The notes under the pieces were generated by a model. The model was given only the letters and a program-made list of their open reading frames with translations, had not been told where the DNA came from and searched no databases. The position numbers were made by a program, and so were the translations under genes. Source: Nocardioides sp. AX2bis (GTDB lineage Bacteria > Actinomycetota > Actinomycetes > Propionibacteriales > Nocardioidaceae). From it: DNA of 64,000 nt. The stretch spans positions 2,539,542-2,603,541 of the forward strand of contig NZ_LR733215.1 in NCBI RefSeq assembly GCF_902506435.1, given 5' to 3'. Shown here piece by piece: positions 26,917 to 34,172 of the stretch. The stretch's first letter is position 1. Each line of letters begins with the position of its first letter.

Positions 26917-27836
26917 AGCAGCTCCTCCGTCCCGGCGCGGCGCACGTAGACGAGCACCATCACCACGATCAGCACCGACAGCAGCACCGACAGCGCGGCG
27001 GCGACCGGGTAGTTGTTGGCGTCGGTGAACTGGCTCTGGATGACGTTGCCGATCACCCGGTTGTTGGTCGAGCCCAGCAGCTCGGCGTTGATGTAGTCGC
27101 CGGTGGCCGGGATGAAGGTGAGCAGGGTCCCCGAGACGACGCCGGGCAGCGAGAGCGGCCAGGTCACCTTGAAGAACCCGGCGACGGGGTTGGCGTAGAG
27201 GTCGCTGGAGGCCTCCACGAGGCGCGGGTCGAGCTTGTCGAGGCTGGCGTAGAGCGGCAGCACCATGAACGGCAGGAAGTTGTAGGTCAGCCCCGCGATC
27301 ACCGCGAACGGCGTGGCCAGCAGCCGGCCGTCGTCGCCGAGGAGCTGCAGCACCTGCAGCGTGTTCACCACGAACCCGTCGTCGGCCAGGATCAGCTTCC
27401 AGCTCAGGGTGCGGATCAGGAAGCTGGTGAAGAACGGGGCGATGACCAGCACCAGCATCAGGTTCTTCCACCGCCCGGCCTTGAAGGCGATCGCGTACGC
27501 CAGCACGTAGCCGAGCACCAGGCAGGCCGCGGTGGCGGCGGCGCCGTACGCCATCGCGCGCAGCAGCGGGCCCCAGTAGTCGCGCACGACGTCGACGTAG
27601 TTGCCCCACGCGTAGGTCATCTCGTAGCCGCGGAAGTCCGAGCCCGACGGGTCGAAGAGGCTGGTCGCGACCAGCGAGTAGAACGGCACCACGAAGAAGG
27701 CCAGCAGGAAGATCCCGGCCGGCGCGAGCAGCAGGTAGCCGGTGACCGACCCGCGGGGCCGGCGCGAGCGGCGGGCGGGGCGGTCCGCACGTCCGCCCCC
27801 GGGCGTCCGGGGTGGCGCGGGCGCCTCGACGCTCAC
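26913..27836 (-). CDS. potB: Polyamine ABC transporter permease PotB
   Basis: Permease of 307 residues with an N-terminal Pro/Arg-rich cytoplasmic stretch (about 30 residues) and six hydrophobic segments starting at VTGYLLLAPAGIFLLAF. The EAA-type loop VEASSDLYANPVAGFFKVTW is clear. Conserved PotB features such as APFFTSFLIRTLSWK are present. The GTG start overlaps the potA stop by four bases (GTGA), and its own stop overlaps potC in the same way, so the whole operon is tightly coupled. Confidence 0.9.
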   Translation of the reverse strand: MSVEAPAPPRTPGGGRADRPARRSRRPRGSVTGYLLLAPAGIFLLAFFVVPFYSLVATSLFDPSGSDFRGYEMTYAWGNYVDVVRDYWGPLLRAMAYGAAATAACLVLGYVLAYAIAFKAGRWKNLMLVLVIAPFFTSFLIRTLSWKLILADDGFVVNTLQVLQLLGDDGRLLATPFAVIAGLTYNFLPFMVLPLYASLDKLDPRLVEASSDLYANPVAGFFKVTWPLSLPGVVSGTLLTFIPATGDYINAELLGSTNNRVIGNVIQSQFTDANNYPVAAALSVLLSVLIVVMVLVYVRRAGTEELL

Positions 27837-29020
27837 CCGACGACCCGGTCCGCCCCGGCCGCCACGTCCTGCGAGGCGTCGAGCAGGAAGGCGTACTCGG
27901 GGCGCCAGGACAGCTCGACCTGCTCGCCGTGGGCGAACATCCGCTGCCGGCCGGTGTTCTGGGCGAAGACCTGCAGCTCCTGGCCCCACGGCATCCGCAC
28001 GAGGTACTGCGTGCTCACTCCGACGAACGACACGTCGGTGATGACGCCGCCCGGCACGGTGTTGCCCGGTGCGTCGAGCTCGGCGCCGACCTCGCCGATC
28101 AGCACCTTCTCCGGACGGATGCCGACCCAGCCGCGGTCGCCGTCGGTGTGCACCCGGTGGGCCGGCACGCTCACGGTCACGCCGTGCATGTCGACGGTGA
28201 CCAGGTCGGCGTCGCGGCGCCGTACGGTGCCCTCGATCAGGTTGGACTGGCCCAGGAAGTTGGCCACGAAGGTGCTGCGGGGGTTCTCGTACAGCTCCGA
28301 GGGCGCGCCCATCTGCTCCACGACGCCGCCGTTCATCACCGCGACCGTGTCGGCCATGGTCATGGCCTCCTCCTGGTCGTGCGTGACGTGGACGAAGGTC
28401 AGCCCCACCTCGGTCTGGATCCGCTTGACCTCGATCTGCATCGAGCGGCGCAGCTTCAGGTCGAGCGCGCCGAGCGGCTCGTCGAGGAGCAGCACCTCGG
28501 GCCGGTTGATCAGCGCCCGGGCCAGCGCGACCCGCTGCTGCTGGCCGCCGGAGAGCTGCGCCGGCTTCTTGGACGCCTGCGTCTCCAGCTCGACCAGCGC
28601 CAGCATCGCCTCGACCTGCGCGGCGACGTCCTTGACCTTGCGGCGCTTCAGGCCGAAGGCGACGTTCTCGGCGACGTCGAGGTGCGGGAAGAGCGCGTAG
28701 CTCTGGAAGACGGTGTTGACCGGGCGCCGGTACGGCTTGGTCCGGGTGATGTCCTCCCCGGCCAGCGTGATCGTGCCGGAGGTCGGCTGCTCGAGTCCGG
28801 CGACCATCCGCAAGGTGGTGGTCTTGCCGCACCCCGACGGACCGAGCAGCGCGAAGAAGCTGCCGCGCGGGATGTCGAGGTCGAGGGAGCGGACCGCGGT
28901 GTAGGAGCCGAAGGACTTCGTGAGCGCCCGGATCCGGAGCCCGTCGTACGGCCCCTCCTCACCGCTCGCCGGAGCGCCCAGCGCGTCCCCTGCCACCTCC
29001 TGCTCAGCCAGTCGTGACAT
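27833..29020 (-). CDS. potA: Polyamine ABC transporter ATPase PotA
   Basis: ATP-binding subunit of 395 residues. Walker A is GPSGCGKTT (about residues 60-68), the Q-loop NTVFQSYALFPHL, the signature LSGGQQQR, and Walker B VLLLDEPLGALD with the switch His in HVTHDQEEA. The C-terminal 120 residues form the TOBE-like regulatory domain (GIRPEKVLIG). The ATG at 29020 is chosen over an upstream ATG; it overlaps the 3' end of potD by 17 bases. Energises uptake with PotB, PotC and the binding protein. Confidence 0.93.
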   Translation of the reverse strand: MSRLAEQEVAGDALGAPASGEEGPYDGLRIRALTKSFGSYTAVRSLDLDIPRGSFFALLGPSGCGKTTTLRMVAGLEQPTSGTITLAGEDITRTKPYRRPVNTVFQSYALFPHLDVAENVAFGLKRRKVKDVAAQVEAMLALVELETQASKKPAQLSGGQQQRVALARALINRPEVLLLDEPLGALDLKLRRSMQIEVKRIQTEVGLTFVHVTHDQEEAMTMADTVAVMNGGVVEQMGAPSELYENPRSTFVANFLGQSNLIEGTVRRRDADLVTVDMHGVTVSVPAHRVHTDGDRGWVGIRPEKVLIGEVGAELDAPGNTVPGGVITDVSFVGVSTQYLVRMPWGQELQVFAQNTGRQRMFAHGEQVELSWRPEYAFLLDASQDVAAGADRVVG

Positions 29021-30233
29021 CGGCCCACTCCCTCTCGTACTGAGACTGCTCACGGTCGTCGAGCGCCTTGAAGTCCCACGTGGTGCGGAGCAGCTCGGCG
29101 TCGGGGAAGATCAGCGGGTTGTCCACCAGCGAGGGGTCCACCTGCTCCATCGCCTCCTGGGCGCCCTGGACGGGGCAGATGTAGTTGACCCACGCCGCGA
29201 GCCGGGCGGCGACCTCGGGGTCGTAGTAGTAGTCGATCCAGCGTTCGGCGTTGTCCTGGTGCGTGGCCTGGTTGGGCACCAGCATGTTGTCGCTCCACAG
29301 CGACAGGCCCTCCTCGGGCGCCACGAACCGGATGTCGGGGTTCTCCAGCTGGGCCTGCAGCACGTCGCCCGACCAGGCCTCGCAGGCCAGGATGTTGCCG
29401 GCCGAGAGGTCCTGGAGGTAGTTGTTGCCCGCGAAGCTGCGCAGCTGGCCGTCGGCGATGACCTGGCGCAGCCGGTCCATCGCGTCCTCCCACTGCGTGG
29501 AGGTGAAGTCGCCCGGGTCGGCCCCGACGACCTTGAGCATGAAGCCCATGGTGTCGTACATCTCGGTCAGCAGCGTGATGCGTCCCTTGAGGTCCTCCCG
29601 CGTCAGCAGCTCGGTGAAGGACCCGACCTCGTCGACCTCGGCGGCGTTGTAGGCGATGCCGGTCAGGCCGCTCTGCCACGGCGCGTGGAAGGTCTCGTCG
29701 GGGTCCCACGCCTTGCCCTGCAGGTCGGGGATGAGGTTCCGGTGCAGGTTCGGCACCGCGCTCCGCTCCAGCGGCTGGACCCAGCCCAGGCCGATCATCC
29801 GGGCCGCCATCCAGTCGGTGAGGACGATCAGGTCGCGGTCGATCGGGTCGCAGGAGCCGAGCTGGTTCTTGACCTTGGCGTAGAACTCCGCGTTGTCGTT
29901 GACGTCGACGTTGTACTCCACCTCGATGCCGGTGGAGGAGGTGAAGTCGGCCAGCGTGGAGCCCGGCTTGTTGCGCGGGTCGATGTAGCCGGTCCAGTTG
30001 GAGATGACCATCCGCGCGTCGCTCGCCGACACGTCGGCGGCCCGGCAGGCCATCGGGTCCTGCGCGGCGCCGGCGACGGAGAAGAAGGGCAGGTCGAGCG
30101 CGGCGACGCTGACCCCGACGCCGGCGGCCACTCCCCCGGCGGTGAGGAACCCGCGACGGCTGAGGGTCGAGCGTCGGGCGGGCTCGGGGGCCACGGGTCC
30201 TGCGGAGCTGTTCTCGGGCGGGCGGGGCGGCAT
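29004..30233 (-). CDS. potD: Polyamine ABC transporter substrate-binding protein
   Basis: Exported binding protein of 409 residues, first gene of the operon. The N-terminus carries a Tat signal (LSRRGFLTAGG followed by a hydrophobic stretch), so it is exported folded. The PotD family signature VISNWTGYIDP and the binding-cleft segment GLTGIAYN are present, as is the C-terminal NYICPVQGAQEAM. The ATG at 30233 has a GGAGG site 7 bases upstream. Ligand preference among putrescine, spermidine or related amines cannot be told from sequence. It is divergent from the Lrp-type regulator. Confidence 0.9.
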   Translation of the reverse strand: MPPRPPENSSAGPVAPEPARRSTLSRRGFLTAGGVAAGVGVSVAALDLPFFSVAGAAQDPMACRAADVSASDARMVISNWTGYIDPRNKPGSTLADFTSSTGIEVEYNVDVNDNAEFYAKVKNQLGSCDPIDRDLIVLTDWMAARMIGLGWVQPLERSAVPNLHRNLIPDLQGKAWDPDETFHAPWQSGLTGIAYNAAEVDEVGSFTELLTREDLKGRITLLTEMYDTMGFMLKVVGADPGDFTSTQWEDAMDRLRQVIADGQLRSFAGNNYLQDLSAGNILACEAWSGDVLQAQLENPDIRFVAPEEGLSLWSDNMLVPNQATHQDNAERWIDYYYDPEVAARLAAWVNYICPVQGAQEAMEQVDPSLVDNPLIFPDAELLRTTWDFKALDDREQSQYEREWADVTTG

Positions 30234-30309
30234 GCACTGTCCTCCGGTCACCGGTCGGGGTGTGGTGGATCGTGTCACGGCACGGGGTCCCCGACAAGGG
30301 ATCGAGTCG

Positions 30310-30341
30310 TCACGAAACGTGAACGCAACGAAATCCTTCGT
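30310..30341. promoter_or_regulatory. Two dyads between potD and the Lrp-type gene
   Basis: TCACGAAACGTGA (30310-30322) and ACGAAATCCTTCGT (30328-30341) are dyads with 5-bp perfect arms, spaced about 18 bases centre to centre. This AT-richer island lies in the 165-base divergent region and is a good candidate for Lrp-type regulator binding controlling both potDABC and the regulator itself. Confidence 0.4.
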
Positions 30342-30386
30342 AGTAATGCAGGCCGGGCGCGGCTGTCACCACCAGGTCGGGCGGGA

Positions 30387-30392
30387 TACGTT
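30387..30392 (+). promoter_or_regulatory. Candidate -10 box of the Lrp-type gene
   Basis: TACGTT ends 6 bases before the ATG, so the transcript may be leaderless. Confidence 0.4.
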
Positions 30393-30398
30393 GCCGTC

Positions 30399-30872
30399 AT
30401 GACGACGCGACGCGACCCGCGCCCCACGCCGCTCGACGAGACCTCGAAGGCCATCATCGCCGAGCTCCAGACCGACGGACGTCGCTCCTTCGCCGCGATC
30501 GGCAAGAAGGTCGAGCTCTCGGAGGCGGCCGTGCGCCAGCGCGTGCACCGCCTGGTCGAGACCGGCGCGATGCAGATCGTGGCGGTCACCGACCCCCTCC
30601 AGCTCGGCTTCGCGCGCCAGGCCATGGTGGGGATCACCGTCGACGGCCCGATCGAGCCGGTCGCCGAGGCGGTCGGCGCGCTGGAGGAGGTCGACTACGT
30701 CGTCGTCACCGCCGGGCGCTACGACATCCTGGCCGAGCTGGTCTGCGAGAGCGACGACCACCTGCTGGAGATCATCTCGGGCTCGATCCGCGCCATCGAG
30801 GGCGTCGCGGGCACGGAGACGTTCATGTACCTCGGGCTGCGCAAGCAGACCTACTCCTGGGGCGTGCGCTGA
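30399..30872 (+). CDS. Lrp/AsnC family transcriptional regulator
   Basis: DNA-binding regulator of 157 residues. The winged helix-turn-helix (about residues 20-60) reads LQTDGRRSFAAIGKKVELSE then AAVRQRVHRL; the RAM effector domain (residues 75-150) includes VGITVDGPIEPVAEAVG and YVVVTAGRYDILAELV. Lrp proteins respond to amino acids or related small molecules. Its divergent placement beside potDABC, with dyads between them, suggests it controls polyamine uptake and catabolism. The following LOG-family gene begins 2 bases after its stop. Confidence 0.88.
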   Translation: MTTRRDPRPTPLDETSKAIIAELQTDGRRSFAAIGKKVELSEAAVRQRVHRLVETGAMQIVAVTDPLQLGFARQAMVGITVDGPIEPVAEAVGALEEVDYVVVTAGRYDILAELVCESDDHLLEIISGSIRAIEGVAGTETFMYLGLRKQTYSWGVR

Positions 30873-30874
30873 GC

Positions 30875-31984
30875 ATGCGGTCCTCCCGGGGCCGCACCGT
30901 CGACGTCGGGTCCGTGGCCGACCTGGACGAGCGTCTCGCGGCGGGCGCGCGGTCGCTGTCCGGGTGGCGGGTCCGCTCGCTCGACCTCACCGGTCACGGC
31001 GCGGCCCTGCGCCGCTGCCGGCTGGCGGGCGCGACGTTCCTGGGCTGCACCTTCGCCGCGGGTGACGCCGCTGCCGCCGAGGAGGCCGGGGCACTGGTGC
31101 TGCCGGGGCTGCCGGACACCCCGCTGGACGTCTACCGGGCCGACCTCTACTCCCCCGCCGAGCTCTACGACACCCTGCACTGGGCCGACAGCCTGGACGG
31201 GCGTGCCTACGCCTGGGTCCAGGACGGTGGTGAGGGGGAGGGCGCCCACGCGCTGGCCGAGACGCTGCACGACCACGCCGTCGACGAGGCCCTGGCCCGG
31301 TGGCGCGAGGGCCGTCGCCTGGTCGGCGTGATGGGCGGGCACCGCGCCGAACGCGGCGACGCGACCTACCGCGACGCGGCCCGGCTCGGACGGCTGCTCG
31401 CCGACCCCCGGGGCGCCGCACTGACGGTGGCGACCGGGGGTGGACCCGGCGCGATGGAGGCCGCGAACCTGGGGGCGCGGCTCGCGTCGTACGACGCCAC
31501 GGTGCTCGACGAGGCGCTGCAGCAGCTGGCCCGGGTCCCCACCTACCGGCCCTCCATCGACGCCTGGGTGCTGGCGGCCTTCGACGTGGTGGGCCGCTGG
31601 CCGGAGGCGACGCCCTCGCTGGGGATCCCCACCTGGCACTACGGGCACGAGCCGCCGGGGGCCTTCGCCACCGCGGTGGCCAAGTACGTCCGCAACGCCA
31701 CCCGCGAGGCGATCCTGCTCGAGGTCTGCGACGCCGGCATCGTCTTCCTGCCCGGCGCCGGTGGCACGGTGCAGGAGGTCTTCCAGGACGCCTGCGAGAA
31801 CTACTACGCCGACGAGGCGTCGGTCGCACCGATGGTGCTGGTCGGCGCTCGGTACTGGACCGACGAGCTCCCGGTCTGGCCGCTGCTGCGGGCGCTGGCC
31901 CGCGGCCGCCCGATGGAGCCGCACGTGCACCTGGTCGACACCGTCGAGGAGGCCGTGGAGGTCGTCACCCACCCGCCGAGATGA
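30875..31984 (+). CDS. LOG-family (lysine-decarboxylase-like fold) protein with pentapeptide-like N-terminus
   Basis: Protein of 369 residues. The C-terminal 240 residues have the nucleotide-binding fold of LOG-type phosphoribohydrolases: ATGGGPGAMEAANLGA (residues 186-201) and PGAGGTVQEVFQ (293-304), the latter differing from the usual PGGxGTxxE by Ala in place of the second Gly. The first 60 residues contain a short pentapeptide-like stretch (LRRCRLAGATFLGCTF). Canonical LOG proteins are about 200 residues, so the N-terminal extension is unusual. It is coupled to the Lrp-type gene (2-base gap). Its stop codon lies inside a dispersed repeat array. Confidence 0.75.
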   Translation: MRSSRGRTVDVGSVADLDERLAAGARSLSGWRVRSLDLTGHGAALRRCRLAGATFLGCTFAAGDAAAAEEAGALVLPGLPDTPLDVYRADLYSPAELYDTLHWADSLDGRAYAWVQDGGEGEGAHALAETLHDHAVDEALARWREGRRLVGVMGGHRAERGDATYRDAARLGRLLADPRGAALTVATGGGPGAMEAANLGARLASYDATVLDEALQQLARVPTYRPSIDAWVLAAFDVVGRWPEATPSLGIPTWHYGHEPPGAFATAVAKYVRNATREAILLEVCDAGIVFLPGAGGTVQEVFQDACENYYADEASVAPMVLVGARYWTDELPVWPLLRALARGRPMEPHVHLVDTVEEAVEVVTHPPR

Positions 31985-32037
31985 CGCTCGCGGACAGCCG
32001 AGATGACGCTCGCGGCGCCTCGAGGTGACGGTTGCGG
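31975..32037 (+). repeat. Tandem 22-bp repeat array A
   Basis: Three tandem units: GCCGAGATGACGCTCGCGGA, GCCGAGATGACGCTCGCGGC, and a divergent CTCGAGGTGACGGTTGCGG. A nearly identical array in the opposite orientation lies at 34111-34172. The first unit supplies the stop codon of the LOG-family gene (AGA TGA). Confidence 0.75.
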
Positions 32038-32041
32038 CGCC

Positions 32042-33202
32042 TCAGGCGGCCGTACGCACCTCGCCTGCGGCGCCGACGACGCCGCGGTAGTGCTCGACCA
32101 GGGCGGCGTTGACCGCGGCCCAGGACCGCCCCCGGACCGCCCGCCGCGCAGCGACCCCGAGCAGCCGACGGCGCAGGGGGTCCTCCAGCAGGTCGCCCAC
32201 GTGCGCAGCCATCGCGGCGGCGTCCCCGGGCGGGTAGAGGAACCCGTCGACGCCGTGGTCGACCACGTCGAGCGGTCCGCCCTGCGCCGGCGCCACCACC
32301 GGCACCCCGGAGGCGAGGGCCTCCTGGGCGGACTGGCAGTAGGTCTCGTGCCGGCCGGTGTGCACGAAGACGTCGAGGGAGGCGTAGGTCCGGCCGAGGT
32401 CGTCCCCGTGGAGCACGCCGAGGAACCGGGTGTCGGGCAGCAGCGCGCGCAGCCGGTCCTCCTCCGGTCCGCCGCCGACCACCACCAGCTGCAGGCGCGG
32501 GTCCCGGTCGAGCACGGCCAGCAGCTCGAGCTCCTTCTCGGGCGCGAGGCGGCCGACGTACCCGACCAGGGGCCGCCCCTCCGGCGACAGCGTCGCGCGC
32601 AGGCCCGCGTCCCGTCGTACGGGGTGGAAGGCGCACGAGTCCACGCCGCGACGCCACAGCGCGACCCGGTCGACGCCGAGGCCGAGCAGCTGGTCGCGGC
32701 TGGCCGTCGAGGGTGCGAGCGTCAGCGCGACGTCGCCGTGGATGCGCCGCGTCAGGTACGTCATCGCGCGCACCCCACCGGCCAGGTCGTAGCGCTGCGC
32801 GAAGCCGACGAGGTCGGTCTGGTAGACCGCGACGACCGGGATGCCGAGCTCCTCGGCGGCCCGCACGGCGGTCAGCCCGAGCACCGCCGGCGACGCGACG
32901 TGGACGACGTCGGGCCGGAACCGCTGCATCACCGCGACCAGGCGGCGCCGGCTCTCCAGCCCGATCCGGAAGTCGCGGTAGAACGGCAGGGCGGCGCCCC
33001 GCGCGTGCGTCACCGGGAAGCCGGCGTAGGTCGGCGGCCCGGTGGGGGCGACCAGCTCGGCGACGTGACCCTCGGCGGCGAGGTGCTCGAGCACCCGTCT
33101 GACGGAGTTGGTCACGCCGTTCACCTGCGGCAGGAACGACTCCGCGACGACGAGCACGCGCAGCGGCTGGACGGGATCGAGGGGACCGCGGGTCGGGGCC
33201 AT
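32042..33202 (-). CDS. GT4-family glycosyltransferase (alpha-mannosyltransferase-like)
   Basis: GT-B fold glycosyltransferase of 386 residues. The N-terminal VLVVAESFLPQVNGVTNSVR is the acceptor-side signature of the actinobacterial MgtA-like group, and the C-terminal donor site has VGYVGRLAPEKELE and HTGRHETYCQSAQEALASG with the conserved Glu pair. Such enzymes add mannose from GDP-mannose to lipid or cell-envelope acceptors. No neighbouring cell-wall genes are present. TAGCGT lies 7 bases before the ATG. Confidence 0.85.
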   Translation of the reverse strand: MAPTRGPLDPVQPLRVLVVAESFLPQVNGVTNSVRRVLEHLAAEGHVAELVAPTGPPTYAGFPVTHARGAALPFYRDFRIGLESRRRLVAVMQRFRPDVVHVASPAVLGLTAVRAAEELGIPVVAVYQTDLVGFAQRYDLAGGVRAMTYLTRRIHGDVALTLAPSTASRDQLLGLGVDRVALWRRGVDSCAFHPVRRDAGLRATLSPEGRPLVGYVGRLAPEKELELLAVLDRDPRLQLVVVGGGPEEDRLRALLPDTRFLGVLHGDDLGRTYASLDVFVHTGRHETYCQSAQEALASGVPVVAPAQGGPLDVVDHGVDGFLYPPGDAAAMAAHVGDLLEDPLRRRLLGVAARRAVRGRSWAAVNAALVEHYRGVVGAAGEVRTAA

Positions 33203-33209
33203 GGCGCTG

Positions 33210-33215
33210 ACGCTA
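33210..33215 (-). promoter_or_regulatory. Candidate -10 box of the glycosyltransferase gene
   Basis: TAGCGT, 7 bases before the ATG on the minus strand; consistent with leaderless transcription. Confidence 0.35.
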
Positions 33216-33289
33216 GGAGCGCGGGCGTACGCCTGGCGCCGCGAGCCGTGGACGTCAGGTGAACAGGTGCGGACGAGTCCGCGGCGGCC

Positions 33290-34093
33290 TCACAGCGCGA
33301 GGGTGCAGGAGACCTCGCGTCCGTAGACGGCGAACCCGGCGCGCCGCAGGATCGGCCCGGAGGTCTCGACGCGGCCCTTGACCAGGGCCAGGCCGGCGCC
33401 CTGCCGCACACCCTCCGCGAGCCGCTCGGCGAGCATCGCGCGGTAGATCCCGCGCCCGCGGGCCTCCTCACGCACCCCGCCGCCCCAGAGCCTCACGTCG
33501 CCGTCGACGATGCTGACGCCCCCGGAGCCGACCGGGTGGCCGCCGTCGTAGGCCACGACCTGGCCGCCTCGCCCGGCAGCCCGCGTCTCCCGCCAGCGGG
33601 CGAGGGAGGGCTCGAGCTCCTCCTCCGGCACGGGTTTCCCCCCGAACACCTCGACGTTCACCGCCGCGAGGTCCCGCAGGCCCTGGACGTCGTCGACCCA
33701 CCGCACGTCCACACCGTCCGCGGGGCCGCCGAGGGCGGGCGGGCCGTCCGCCAGGTCGAGGGCGAGCACGTCGAGCGTCTCGTCGACGACGCCGCCCCGG
33801 TCGACGTACGCCTCGAGCAGACCCTCCGGCGCACCGAGCCGCACCCAGGCGGTGAGCGCCGCGTCGGCGGGGAGGTCGAAGCTCCGAGCCGCGGCCAGGG
33901 CGGCGTCGAGGGCCTGCTCGACGTCGCCGCTGGGGTCGAACCTGGCCAGCTCCAGCGGGTGGAAGAACCAGTCCGGGTAGCGCACCAGCAGGAAGTCGTC
34001 GGTCTCGATCGAGCGCGCCTGATCGGGCACCCAGATCCAGGCGGCGCTCGCGGCGGCCACCCGGGCGGCGTCGGGCGGGGTCGTCCGCGTCAT
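33290..34093 (-). CDS. GNAT family N-acetyltransferase
   Basis: Protein of 267 residues. The C-terminal half is a GNAT domain: acetyl-CoA motif VREEARGRGIYRAMLAERL and the following GLALVKGRVETSGPILRRAGF. The N-terminal half may be a degenerate second GNAT copy, beginning AAWIWVPDQARSIETDDFLL, but shows no clear CoA loop. The acetylated substrate is unknown. The ATG at 34093 excludes a repeat-derived extension (the in-frame region upstream is repeat array B). It lies 87 bases upstream of the glycosyltransferase gene; the two may be co-transcribed. Confidence 0.78.
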   Translation of the reverse strand: MTRTTPPDAARVAAASAAWIWVPDQARSIETDDFLLVRYPDWFFHPLELARFDPSGDVEQALDAALAAARSFDLPADAALTAWVRLGAPEGLLEAYVDRGGVVDETLDVLALDLADGPPALGGPADGVDVRWVDDVQGLRDLAAVNVEVFGGKPVPEEELEPSLARWRETRAAGRGGQVVAYDGGHPVGSGGVSIVDGDVRLWGGGVREEARGRGIYRAMLAERLAEGVRQGAGLALVKGRVETSGPILRRAGFAVYGREVSCTLAL

Positions 34094-34110
34094 GACTCCA
34101 ACCTCGTGTC

Positions 34111-34172
34111 CGGAACCGTCATCTCGAGGCGCCGCGAGCGTCATCTCGGCTGTCCGCAAGCGTCATCTCGGC
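34111..34172 (-). repeat. Tandem 22-bp repeat array B
   Basis: Minus-strand copy of array A (31975-32037) with about three differences over 62 bases. It starts exactly at the rlmN stop codon (GTAG followed by CCGAGATGACGC) and ends 17 bases before the GNAT ATG. Together the two arrays form inverted repeats around the glycosyltransferase-GNAT pair. Confidence 0.75.

Noticed and set aside
31975..32037. Possible small CRISPR-like array of 22-bp units
   Set aside because: Units are directly adjacent without unique spacers and begin at a gene's stop codon; a dispersed tandem repeat explains them better.
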